The notes under the pieces are model-generated. The model had not been told where the DNA came from. It made no database searches and saw only the letters and a program-made list of their open reading frames with translations. The translations under genes and the position numbers were made by a program. A DNA stretch of 36,618 nucleotides. Source: Synechococcus sp. BSA11S (GTDB lineage: Bacteria; Cyanobacteriota; Cyanobacteriia; PCC-6307; Cyanobiaceae). Location: assembly GCF_014224355.1 (NCBI RefSeq), contig NZ_VNWP01000019.1, positions 1 through 36,618 of the forward strand. The letters are read 5' to 3'. Shown here in pieces: positions 7,899 through 14,537 of the stretch. The number at the start of each line of letters is the position of its first letter. The stretch's first letter is position 1.

Positions 7899-8140
7899 CG
7901 TCCTCCGGCCTGGCGGGCCTTCACGGTTCTTTGGTCAGTCGGGTACACCGTAATCACCCTGGCGTCATCGGGAGTGAGCACGGCAACCCAGGGGCGATCC
8001 AGAAACTCGAACACCCGAGCACGGCTACCGCCCCGGTTGAGATCGAGAAATGTCTCGCCGTCTGCGAGGGCATCACGCACCAGCTCGGGGTTGACGCCAT
8101 AGAGCGTGCATTTGTCGAGGGCGTGTTGGCTGAACTCCAT
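7877..8140 (-). CDS. DUF4258-like small protein, probable toxin of a pair
   Basis: A protein of 87 residues from the ATG at 8140 (MEFSQHALDKCTLYGVNPEL). It has the DUF4258 layout: a helix with a His at the start (SQHALDK), a loop with an acidic cluster (DGETFLDLNRGGSRARVF), and a final strand pair ending ARVITVYPTDQRT. DUF4258 proteins resemble RelE/BrnT-like toxins and commonly stand next to antitoxin genes. The next gene on the same strand overlaps its end by 22 bases. It begins 8 bases after the stop of a broken permease remnant, so it may have been placed here by a rearrangement. Toxicity is inferred only. Confidence 0.62.
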   Translation of the reverse strand: MEFSQHALDKCTLYGVNPELVRDALADGETFLDLNRGGSRARVFEFLDRPWVAVLTPDDARVITVYPTDQRTVKARQAGGRWLFLNR

Positions 8141-8148
8141 GGAGAGCC

Positions 8149-8316
8149 TCACGCACTCATCCGCTCGATCAGGATCGGCATCGCCAGCCTGTACACAATC
8201 CACACCAGCACCGGCAGCACCGCTGAGCTGCCCACCACCTGCGCCCACGCGCCCAGCAGCTGCGGCAGCTGGCCCGTGAACCAGGCCCGGGCATTGAAGA
8301 TCAGCGGTGTGATCAG
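8149..8316 (-). pseudogene. Second Wzm-type ABC permease 3' remnant
   Basis: The open frame reads ITPLIFNARAWFTGQLPQLL, then GAWAQVVGSSAVLPVLVWI and VYRLAMPILIERMSA before the stop at 8149. This is the last extracellular loop and the last membrane helix of an ABC-2 polysaccharide permease, ending in the RLAMPxLIERMSA tail that I know from cyanobacterial Wzm proteins. All upstream helices are missing. The fragment abuts the 3' end of the MsbA-like gene and an inverted copy of a piece of that gene. It is better preserved than the other remnant at 6811-6867 and comes from a similar gene. Confidence 0.6.
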
Positions 8317-8335
8317 CCGCCTCGCTGAAGGCCGC

Positions 8336-8457
8336 ATCGTGGAGCAGGGCCCTCACCCCCGCAGCACCGCCTCGGCCCCGCCCGCCTGCTGCCGCCACAG
8401 TCCCGCATATATCCCGCCCAGCCTCAGCAGCTCGGCGTGGGGGCCCTGCTCCACGAT
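8336..8457. repeat. 17-bp inverted repeat around the 3' end of the MsbA-like gene
   Basis: ATCGTGGAGCAGGGCCC at 8336-8352 is the exact reverse complement of 8441-8457; with small gaps the match extends a few bases at each side. The right arm is coding sequence of the exporter (GRIVEQGPH, minus strand). The left arm lies just past its stop and reads GRIVEQGPH on the plus strand. A short inverted copy of the gene's own 3' region has therefore been placed after the stop. Confidence 0.7.
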
Positions 8458-10302
8458 CCGTCCGCGTTCCATCACCAGGATCCGATCGGCCTTCACGATC
8501 GTGCTCAGCCGGTGGGCGATCACCAGCACCGTGCGCTGCCGCTCGAACTGCTCGATCGCCTGCTGCACCAGCCGCTCACTCTGGGAATCCAGCGCGCTGG
8601 TGGCCTCATCGAGGATCAGCAGCTCCGGATTGCGCAGGATCGCCCGCGCCAGGCTGATCCGCTGCCGCTGCCCGCCGCTCAGCCGGTAGCCCCGCTCCCC
8701 CACCAGCGTGTCGTAGCCCTCCGGCAGCTCTTCGATGAACCCCGCCGCCTGGGCCCGGGCCGCCGCCGCTTTCACATCCGCCCGCGTGGCCCAGGCGCAG
8801 CCGAAGCCGATGTTCTCCGCCAGGGTGGCGTTGAACAGGAACGTGTCCTGGCTCACCACCCCCAGCCGCTGCTGCCAGCTGGGCAGATCGATGCTCTGCA
8901 GGTCGCGGCCGTCCACCAGGATCCGCCCACGGCTGGGGGCGTACAGCCCCACCAGCAGATCAGCGATCGAACTCTTGCCCGCCCCGCTGGGTCCCACCAG
9001 GGCCGCGGTCGACCCCTTGGGCAGCACCAGATCCACCCCACGCAAGGCCTCCGCCCCCTCAGGGCCATACCGCAACGACACCCCCTCGAAGCGCACCTCC
9101 CGCTCCAGGCCCTGGAAGGGGACGCCGCCTTGCCGCCGGAAGCTTTTGTCGTCACGGCGCAACAGGCCATTCAGGCGCCGCAGCCGCACATTGTTCACGG
9201 CCTGTTGCCCGATCAAGCCCGCACACCCGGCCAGGCGCGTGTTCAGGCGCTGCAGCGCCAGCATGAAGGTGATCAGGCTGGGCAGGATGCCCGTGCTGCG
9301 GGCGCCGAACAGCAGCACCGCGGAGGTGGCCACCACCGCCAGGGCCAGCACCGGCAGCAGGTTGCTCACCGGTGCCACCACATTGGTGAGCAGATTCTGG
9401 CGGCGCAGGCTGCGCTCCAGCAGCCCCATCCGCCCCTGAAAGGCCTGGTCGGCAGCATCCAGCTGACCACTGCTGTGCAGCAGCCGCAGACCCTGGATGT
9501 CCTCCGTCGAGCGGGTCGCGATCGCCACCTGGGAGTCGGTCACCAGTTGCGCCTGGCGGCGAATCGCCGGCAGCAGGCTGCGCTGCAGGCCCGACACCGC
9601 CAGGGCCATCACCACCGCCACCAGCAGCAGCCAGGGGGAGATGCCCACCAGGATCAGCAGATAGGCCGCGATCAGCAGCCCATTCAGCAGCAGCCCGTTG
9701 AGGGTTTCGATTTCGATGCGGATCGCTTCAGGCCCCTGGCCCGCCTGATCGAGCAGATCACCCACCCGGTACGACGACGCACAGGGAAAGCTGAAACCGA
9801 GGATCTGGCCGTGAATCAGGCTGGTGATCCGGGCACGGCAGCGGGCCGCGAACCAGCCCACACTGAGCCCATTGAGATACTGCGCCAGGCTCTGCAGCAC
9901 CTGCAGCGCCACCGCTCCACCCAGCAGCACCAGGAACAGCACAGGCCCCGGCAACCCCTGCAGGGCATCCGCCAGGGCCGGGATCCGGCCCACCAGCGGG
10001 TTCGTGCGCCAGCTGATCTCCTCGGCCTTGCCGAGGGCCTCCACCGCCAGAAAGATCAGCGCCAGGGTGCCGCCTTCGCTGATCGCCTGCAGCAGGTTCG
10101 TGCCCAGGTTCAGGGCCAGATACTTCCACTGGGATCGGGCCGTGGAGCGGATCAGCACCGCCGTGGGCTCCGGCCCCCTCAGCGGCTCGAGCAGCCGCTG
10201 CAGCACCCTGGGGGTGAAACGAGGAATCACGCGGCGGTTCGGCTCAACAGGTGGGGTGGCGTGGGCCAGACTGACTCGGGTGGTTGGGACTGCTGCAGGC
10301 AT
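8353..10302 (-). CDS. MsbA-like ABC exporter, fused membrane and ATPase domains
   Basis: About 649 residues if it starts at the ATG at 10302; later starts are possible because the first conserved part begins near PRFTPRVLQRLLEPL. Residues about 60-370 are the six-helix ABC_membrane domain (LLLVAVVMALAVSG, LPVLALAVVATSAVLLFG). Residues about 400-640 are the ATPase: Walker A GPSGAGKSS, Q-loop VVSQDTFLFN, signature LSGGQRQRISLARAI, Walker B LLILDEATSALD and the switch His in IAHRLSTI. Such half-size exporters dimerise in the inner membrane and flip lipids, glycolipids or peptides. The setting among polysaccharide remnants suggests a lipid-linked glycan, but the substrate is not shown. The gene is complete. 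Confidence 0.88.
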   Translation of the reverse strand: MPAAVPTTRVSLAHATPPVEPNRRVIPRFTPRVLQRLLEPLRGPEPTAVLIRSTARSQWKYLALNLGTNLLQAISEGGTLALIFLAVEALGKAEEISWRTNPLVGRIPALADALQGLPGPVLFLVLLGGAVALQVLQSLAQYLNGLSVGWFAARCRARITSLIHGQILGFSFPCASSYRVGDLLDQAGQGPEAIRIEIETLNGLLLNGLLIAAYLLILVGISPWLLLVAVVMALAVSGLQRSLLPAIRRQAQLVTDSQVAIATRSTEDIQGLRLLHSSGQLDAADQAFQGRMGLLERSLRRQNLLTNVVAPVSNLLPVLALAVVATSAVLLFGARSTGILPSLITFMLALQRLNTRLAGCAGLIGQQAVNNVRLRRLNGLLRRDDKSFRRQGGVPFQGLEREVRFEGVSLRYGPEGAEALRGVDLVLPKGSTAALVGPSGAGKSSIADLLVGLYAPSRGRILVDGRDLQSIDLPSWQQRLGVVSQDTFLFNATLAENIGFGCAWATRADVKAAAARAQAAGFIEELPEGYDTLVGERGYRLSGGQRQRISLARAILRNPELLILDEATSALDSQSERLVQQAIEQFERQRTVLVIAHRLSTIVKADRILVMERGRIVEQGPHAELLRLGGIYAGLWRQQAGGAEAVLRG

Positions 10303-10683
10303 GGCGGAAGCTGATGTGCGCTGGCTGCAACGCCTGGACAACTACGGCCGCGCCCTCTGAGCGAGCTGGAGGAGCAGGGCTTGATTCAGGCCTTCGAATT
10401 CACCCATGAACTGAGCTGGCAGCTGTTGAAGGATTTCCTGGTGGATCAGGGTGTGAGTGGCATCAGCGGTTCGCGGGATGCGGTGCGGGAGGCGGTGGTG
10501 AGGGATCTGCTCAGCCCGGGCAGCGAAGCCATCTGGATGGCGATGATCCGCAGCCGCGATCTCACCAGCCACACCTACAACCCCTCCCTGGCCCAGCAGA
10601 TCGCAGGCCTGATCCTGGGGAAGTACGGGGCGGAACTCCAGGCTCTGCATGATGAGATGGCGGAGCGGGCCAGGCAGCGTTGA
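10301..10683 (+). pseudogene. HI0074-type HEPN-like partner of a nucleotidyltransferase, broken near its start
   Basis: The gene opens with MAEADVRWLQRLDNYGRAL and hits a TGA at 10358. The family pattern resumes in another frame as LSELEEQGLIQAFEFTHELSW, then LLKDFLVDQGVSGISGSRDAV, and continues to the stop at 10681. A normal HI0074-type protein has about 10-20 residues between the two pieces, so a short deletion has shifted the frame. A TTG at 10381 could start a 100-residue shortened form. HI0074-type proteins bind the minimal nucleotidyltransferase encoded next door and together form a toxin-antitoxin-like complex. The stop overlaps the TTG start of the next gene (TTGA). Confidence 0.68.
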
Positions 10684-11024
10684 CAGCATCCACAGAATCG
10701 GTCGATGCCGGCATCCCTGGCCTTCCGGCGGAGGTCACAAGCCAGGTGCTGGAGAGGATCCAGCGCCATCCTGAGGTGCGCAGAGTGATCCTGTACGGAT
10801 CGCGGGCGCTGGGCAGGCATCGCTCCGGATCCGACATCGACCTGTGCCTGGAGGCCCCGGCCCTCGACCTGAGCGAGCTGCTGCTGCTCGGCGCCGAACT
10901 TGATGATCTGCTCCTGCCCTGGCGGATCGATCTGCAGCTCCAGCATCTGATCGACCACCCCACCCTGCTGGAGCACATCGCCAGGGCAGGGGTGGTGCTG
11001 TGGGAGCAGGCGGGGCCGAGCTGA
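10680..11024 (+). CDS. Minimal nucleotidyltransferase (MNT/HI0073-like)
   Basis: A protein of 114 residues. No ATG or GTG is available before the conserved part, so I take the TTG at 10680, which overlaps the stop of the HEPN-like gene upstream. The catalytic signature is complete: ILYGSRALGRHRSGSDIDL contains the GSx10DxD motif of the nucleotidyltransferase fold, and the third acidic residue lies in WRIDLQLQHL. MNT proteins of this kind can AMPylate and silence a HEPN partner. Because the partner next door is frameshifted, this one may be an antitoxin left without a toxin. Confidence 0.82.
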   Translation: MTASTESVDAGIPGLPAEVTSQVLERIQRHPEVRRVILYGSRALGRHRSGSDIDLCLEAPALDLSELLLLGAELDDLLLPWRIDLQLQHLIDHPTLLEHIARAGVVLWEQAGPS

Positions 11025-11041
11025 CCTGGCATCAGGTCATC

Positions 11042-11686
11042 TCAGCCCTGCCAGATCTCGCTCAGATCCAGCTTCAAACCAGGCAGCACGTCGCCGCCAT
11101 CGAGCTCAGTGGCGCCCTCCAGACGCTGGGGTTCCGGCAGATCAACACCTTGAGCCTCACCGCCAGGCCAGATCTCCACCCCCTGCTCGTCCGGCAGCAA
11201 CAACCAGCCCAGGGCGGCGCCGTTGGCCTGGTAAGCGGCCATCTTGCGGCTCAGGGCACTGACGCCACGCGGGCCCTGATCGCTGGGGCTGGTCAGGTCC
11301 ACCACCAGGTCGGGGCAGAGGGGCGGGAAGCCGCGGCGTTGCTCGGGGGTGAGCGCCTGCCAGCGATCCAGACGCACCAGGGAGGCGTCCGGGCTGAGCA
11401 CGGAGCCGTCGGCAAGGCGGAAGCCTGCTGAGCTGTCGAAGACCTTCCAGTCTCCAGCGCTTCTGGCAAAGCGTTGCAGCTGGAACAGCAGCTCACTGTT
11501 GCGGCTGCTGGTCTCGCCGCCGGTGGGGGTCATGCTGATCAGCTGGCCGTCGGCATCGAGCTCCATCACCGCCTCAGGATTGGCCGCACACACCAGCTCA
11601 AACTGCTCTGGCGTGAGCTGCAGCTGCTCCGGCAGCAGCAGAGGAGCCAGCGCATCGGCAAGGGCTGGAGCGTGGACCAGGGTCAT
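11042..11686 (-). CDS. Uma2-family (DUF820) PD-(D/E)XK-like protein
   Basis: A protein of 214 residues, the usual length. It carries the family features in order: an N-terminal LTPEQFELVCAANPEAVMEL, then GQLISMTPTGGETSSRNSEL, then GFRLADGSVLSPDASLVRLD, and LCPDLVVDLTSPSDQGP, in which the two acidic residues sit where restriction-endonuclease-fold proteins have theirs. In most members the second strand reads VVEVLSPSD; here it is VVDLTSPSD, a conservative change. Uma2 proteins are expanded in cyanobacterial genomes and their substrate is unknown. It is convergent with the MNT gene (17 bases apart). Confidence 0.85.
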   Translation of the reverse strand: MTLVHAPALADALAPLLLPEQLQLTPEQFELVCAANPEAVMELDADGQLISMTPTGGETSSRNSELLFQLQRFARSAGDWKVFDSSAGFRLADGSVLSPDASLVRLDRWQALTPEQRRGFPPLCPDLVVDLTSPSDQGPRGVSALSRKMAAYQANGAALGWLLLPDEQGVEIWPGGEAQGVDLPEPQRLEGATELDGGDVLPGLKLDLSEIWQG

Positions 11687-11773
11687 GACGCATCGACGCC
11701 ATCAAAGCAACGATAGATGGATCAGGCCCTGGCGACCGTCAAAGGGCATAGGGATGAAGCACGTTCTCAAGCG

Positions 11774-11803
11774 TCAAGGGGGATAGGTGTCGAGCAAGAG
11801 CAT
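11774..11803 (-). pseudogene. Six-codon remnant of a PIN-domain toxin start
   Basis: The ATG at 11803 overlaps the antitoxin stop and begins MLLLDT, the usual first strand and catalytic Asp of VapC-type PIN toxins. It departs into YPP and a TGA. No later PIN motif is visible between here and the Uma2 gene start at 11686. I read this as a deletion that removed the toxin and kept the antitoxin. Confidence 0.45.
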
Positions 11804-12024
11804 CAATGATGGCTCCACTCCTGCCGCAACGCCTCCTGCAGCACCAGTGCGTCAGTCGGTCGGTCTTTCCAGAGGCCAAAGACCTTCTCGTGTCTGGGGT
11901 GTTGTTGCTTCAGCCACAGCCGCAACGCCTCCCGCAGGGCTGCCGCCCTTGAAATGCCGAGCTGCCGGCACTGCGCATCCAGTTGCTCGCGCTCAGGCTC
12001 AGGCAAGTCGACGATCGTTCGCAT
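11803..12024 (-). CDS. Orphan ribbon-helix-helix antitoxin (VapB/CopG type)
   Basis: A protein of 73 residues from the ATG at 12024: MRTIVDLPEPEREQLDAQC, then RQLGISRAAALREALRLWL. These form the beta strand and two helices of a ribbon-helix-helix repressor. The tail (HEKVFGLWKDRPTDALVLQE) is the toxin-binding segment seen in VapB-type antitoxins. The stop overlaps an ATG (TGATG at 11801-11805), as expected for a VapC gene start. That frame reads MLLLDTYPP and then stops, so only the first codons of the PIN toxin remain. The FitA/FitB pair upstream has its own antitoxin, so this gene has no toxin in the window. Confidence 0.72.
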   Translation of the reverse strand: MRTIVDLPEPEREQLDAQCRQLGISRAAALREALRLWLKQQHPRHEKVFGLWKDRPTDALVLQEALRQEWSHH

Positions 12025-12092
12025 CAACTGGTCATTGCTGGGGTGACCGCAGAGGTTGCAGCGAGGGTCATGCTGCCTCCGCAGCAGATGGC

Positions 12093-12512
12093 TCAATCGG
12101 GGAATGGATTGATCAGTCCGATGGTGGTGTCGCTGAAATGGCGTGTGTTGCGGGTGGCCAGCTGGGCACCACGGGCCAAGGCAATGCCAGCAATCAGGGT
12201 GTCACGCAGATCGACTGAGCGTCCCTTGGCCTTGCGCTCGGCGGCCAATACCGCGGCCCTATGGGCCGCGAGGCCATCCAGGGGGGCGATTCGATCCTGC
12301 ACAAGCTGCTCCAGCAACTGATCAAGCCCCTGCTGCAGGGAGCGGCGGCGCTGGCCAGCAGGCAGGATTGCCACTCCATAGCGCAACTCAAACACCACCA
12401 CACTCGGCAGCCACACGTCCTGGGCGGACTGGTCATCCAACCAGCACACCACCGCAGGGTCTGGCTGGTTCTGCATCACGGCCGAGATCACATTGGTGTC
12501 CAGCAGAATCAC
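12093..12512 (-). CDS. FitB/VapC-type PIN-domain toxin
   Basis: A protein of 139 residues from the GTG at 12512. PIN-domain ribonuclease features are all visible: the first Asp in ILLDTNVISAVMQ, the Glu in VVVFELRYGVAILPAGQRR, the Asp pair region GRSVDLRDTLIAGIALARG, and the last Asp/Thr block LATRNTRHFSDTTIGLINPF. The pattern RxGVAxLPxGxRR and the ending GLINPF are typical of FitB. The start codon overlaps the antitoxin stop (GTGA). It should cleave RNA when freed from its antitoxin. The four acidic residues are present, so it is probably active. Confidence 0.88.
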   Translation of the reverse strand: MILLDTNVISAVMQNQPDPAVVCWLDDQSAQDVWLPSVVVFELRYGVAILPAGQRRRSLQQGLDQLLEQLVQDRIAPLDGLAAHRAAVLAAERKAKGRSVDLRDTLIAGIALARGAQLATRNTRHFSDTTIGLINPFPD

Positions 12513-12763
12513 GAGCCCACTGCTGCCGGTGCAGCCTCCTGACCCTGCCACTCGCCAATGGGCTCATTCAGCCCTGCGCCGGCAAACAGTGCCGTCATCT
12601 GTGACCCCAGCCCTGGACCTTCGCTCGGCAGCTGCTCCGCTTCCGCCGCCTGCCGAAGAATCTGGCGGGCCTCCTCCTCCATGCTGCGACCATGGCGCTG
12701 AGCCCGACGTCGCAGCGCCTCCTTCACCGACACATCCAGATTGCGAACCAGCAACTGCGCCAT
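12509..12763 (-). CDS. FitA-type antitoxin
   Basis: A protein of 84 residues from the ATG at 12763 (MAQLLVRNLDVSVKEALRRR). The ribbon-helix-helix fold is seen in the first 45 residues, with AQRHGRSMEEEARQILRQA as the second helix pair, the FitA hallmark. The C-terminal half ends in GLGSQMTALFAGAGLNEPIGEW, the toxin-binding tail. It overlaps the downstream toxin by 4 bases. Antitoxins of this kind bind their own promoter together with the toxin; the upstream stretch ATCACGCTATCAGTATCACG at 12790-12809 contains a repeated ATCACG that could be the operator. Confidence 0.85.
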   Translation of the reverse strand: MAQLLVRNLDVSVKEALRRRAQRHGRSMEEEARQILRQAAEAEQLPSEGPGLGSQMTALFAGAGLNEPIGEWQGQEAAPAAVGS

Positions 12764-12789
12764 CAAGTCATCCCAGACCAAGCGTGCTA

Positions 12790-12809
12790 TCACGCTATCA
12801 GTATCACGG
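12790..12809 (-). promoter_or_regulatory. Repeated ATCACG upstream of the FitA-type gene
   Basis: ATCACG occurs at the start and end of this 20-base stretch, separated by CTATCAGT, just ahead of the antitoxin start at 12763. FitAB complexes repress their own promoter by binding repeats in this position. The motif is short, so chance is not excluded. Confidence 0.3.
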
Positions 12810-12868
12810 GCAGTTCAAGCCTCGCTACCGAGGCGAGGAGGTGCCGCATGCTCGATTTCGCCGGGGGG

Positions 12869-13267
12869 TCAGGAAGCCGGGCGATCCAGCTGGTCCACGA
12901 AGTTGATGGCTTCCTCGGCGGTTGCGATCGCCTGAACGGCATCGGCTCGATCGAACAGCTCCGATGGCGGCGTGGCGTCGATCGGGTAGCGGCTGGTGAT
13001 GGTCATACGGGTGAGGGCCTTCAGGGGTAAGGCCTCGATCACCCCCACATCCACACCCTCAGCCGCCAGGGCTTGCACCAGATCATTCAGGACATGGGTG
13101 TGCGGGGGCTCCTGTCCCAGCTCGAGCAGGGCGCCCCGGAAGGCCTTCTCGGCAGCCTGGGATGCGAAAAAACAGGCCTGCGCCTGAAATCCATTGGTGC
13201 TGGCCAGGCGGGCCAGCTCAAGGTCGTTGAGGGCCTGCCGCGCCCAGGCCTGGGGCCGGGCATTCAT
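12869..13267 (-). CDS. HEPN-domain protein
   Basis: A protein of 132 residues from the ATG at 13267, which overlaps the stop of the nucleotidyltransferase remnant (ATGA). The HEPN signature is present: ARQALNDLELARLA, then CFFASQAAEKAFRGALLELG, a long helix pair, and HVLNDLVQALAAEG. Near the end, RYPIDATPPSELFDRADA carries the RYP segment commonly seen in this HEPN group. HEPN proteins of MNT/HEPN pairs may act as ribonucleases or as the substrate-binding subunit. I do not see the classic RX4-6H ribonuclease motif clearly, so catalytic activity is open. Its nucleotidyltransferase partner is broken. Confidence 0.8.
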   Translation of the reverse strand: MNARPQAWARQALNDLELARLASTNGFQAQACFFASQAAEKAFRGALLELGQEPPHTHVLNDLVQALAAEGVDVGVIEALPLKALTRMTITSRYPIDATPPSELFDRADAVQAIATAEEAINFVDQLDRPAS

Positions 13268-13558
13268 GGCCCGAAGCTCAGCAGTTGCCGGGCCTGCTGA
13301 TGCATGGACCTCCAATGGGGTGAAGTACTGCTGGCCACCGCCTGCCAGCGGGCCCTGCTGAGCGCGATCACATCGGCCCCCAGGCCGGCATCCAGCAGCG
13401 CGTCGGCCATCTGATCGGCCTGGTCCTGGCCATCAGCCACCACCAGCCAACGCATGGGCCGCCAGGCTGGCCTGAACACGCTGCTGCAGCGCAGCCTCGA
13501 AGCGCTGCTGCACCCCTTCACGAAGCCGCTGGAACGTGGAGGGTTGCTGGGTGCCCAT
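13264..13558 (-). pseudogene. Nucleotidyltransferase of a MNT/HEPN pair, catalytic core deleted
   Basis: The start MGTQQPSTFQRLREGVQQRF (ATG at 13558) continues as ALQQRVQASLAAHA and then runs to a stop. In the next frame the sequence resumes as LVVADGQDQADQMADALLDA and continues to LSFGP and the stop that overlaps the HEPN start. In intact relatives the part between is the LYGSRARG...DSDxDLL strand-turn-helix with the catalytic acidic residues; here it is gone and the frame is shifted. The product cannot be an active nucleotidyltransferase. Confidence 0.72.
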
Positions 13559-13567
13559 CGGCTCAGG

Positions 13568-14527
13568 CTAAGGCTGGCGGCAGGTTGCCTTCACCCAGTC
13601 GGCATAGGTGCTGGCCAGCCCGTCGGCCAGCGGAATCCGGGCCTGCCAGCCCAGCGCCGCCAGCCGGCTCACGTCCAGCAGCTTGCGCGGTGTGCCGTCG
13701 GGCTTGCTGGTGTCCCAGGTGATTGCACCGCCATAGCCCACGGTTCGGGCCACCAGCTCGGCGAGTTCACGGATCGGCAGATCCTCCCCCGTGCCCACAT
13801 TCAGGAACTGGGGCCCATCGGCCGCCGGCTGCCACCGCTCCAGGCAGAACACCGCAGTCTCGGCCAGATCATCCACATGCAGGAATTCGCGCCGCGGCGT
13901 GCCCGTGCCCCAGCAGACCACCTGCTCGGCGCCGGCCAGCTTCGCCTCGTGAAAGCGGCGGAGCAGCGCCGGCAGCACATGGCTGTGGCTGGGGTGGTCA
14001 TTGTCGCCGGGCCCGTAGAGGTTGGTGGGCATCAGGCTGATCGCATCAAAGCCGTGCTGGAGGCGCAGCGCTTCGCACAGCTTGAGGCCGGCGATCTTGG
14101 CAATCGCATACCACTCATTGGTGGGCTCCAGCGCGCCGGTGAGCAACGCCTCCTCCCGGATCGGCTGCTCGGCGAACTTGGGATAGATGCAACTGCTGCC
14201 CAGGAACAGCAATCGCCTGGCCCCATGGCGCCAGGCGTTCTCGATCACATGGGTCTGGATCTTGAGATTGTCGAGCAGGAAGTCGGCGGGATAGCAGCTG
14301 TTGGCCAGGATGCCGCCCACCTTCGCCGCCGCCAGCACCACCACGTCCGGGCTGTGATTGGCGAACCACAGCTCCACCGCGCCGGCATCGCGCAGGTCCA
14401 GCTGATCGCGGCCTGCCGTGAGCAGATTGGTGTAGCCCTTCGCCTCCAGGGCGCGCACGATGGCGCTGCCGGCCATGCCGCGATGGCCCGCCACGAAGAT
14501 CCGATCCGATGGCGTGATCAGGGTCAT
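13568..14527 (-). CDS. fcl: GDP-L-fucose synthase
   Basis: A protein of 319 residues, the usual length, from the ATG at 14527. It converts GDP-4-keto-6-deoxy-mannose to GDP-L-fucose in the cytoplasm by epimerisation and NADPH reduction. The Rossmann motif is FVAGHRGMAGSAIVRAL (about residues 10-27), followed by AAAKVGGILANS. The catalytic Ser is in LFLGSSCIYPK and the Tyr/Lys pair in YAIAKIAGLKLCEAL. NLYGPGDN and FLHVDDLAE are family blocks. It is the last intact gene of the export/fucose operon, 10 bases after gmd, and ends 9 bases before the broken nucleotidyltransferase start. Confidence 0.95.
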   Translation of the reverse strand: MTLITPSDRIFVAGHRGMAGSAIVRALEAKGYTNLLTAGRDQLDLRDAGAVELWFANHSPDVVVLAAAKVGGILANSCYPADFLLDNLKIQTHVIENAWRHGARRLLFLGSSCIYPKFAEQPIREEALLTGALEPTNEWYAIAKIAGLKLCEALRLQHGFDAISLMPTNLYGPGDNDHPSHSHVLPALLRRFHEAKLAGAEQVVCWGTGTPRREFLHVDDLAETAVFCLERWQPAADGPQFLNVGTGEDLPIRELAELVARTVGYGGAITWDTSKPDGTPRKLLDVSRLAALGWQARIPLADGLASTYADWVKATCRQP

Positions 14528-14537
14528 CGGATCAGCC

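Noticed and set aside
8311-8367. Plus-strand reading LAEGRIVEQGPH as the end of a separate ABC exporter gene
   Set aside because: It is only a short inverted match to the neighbouring gene; no further ABC motif is found on that strand.
8437-10314. A 625-codon open frame on the plus strand opposite the MsbA-like gene
   Set aside because: Same reason: Gln/His/Arg-rich antisense of a clear ABC exporter.
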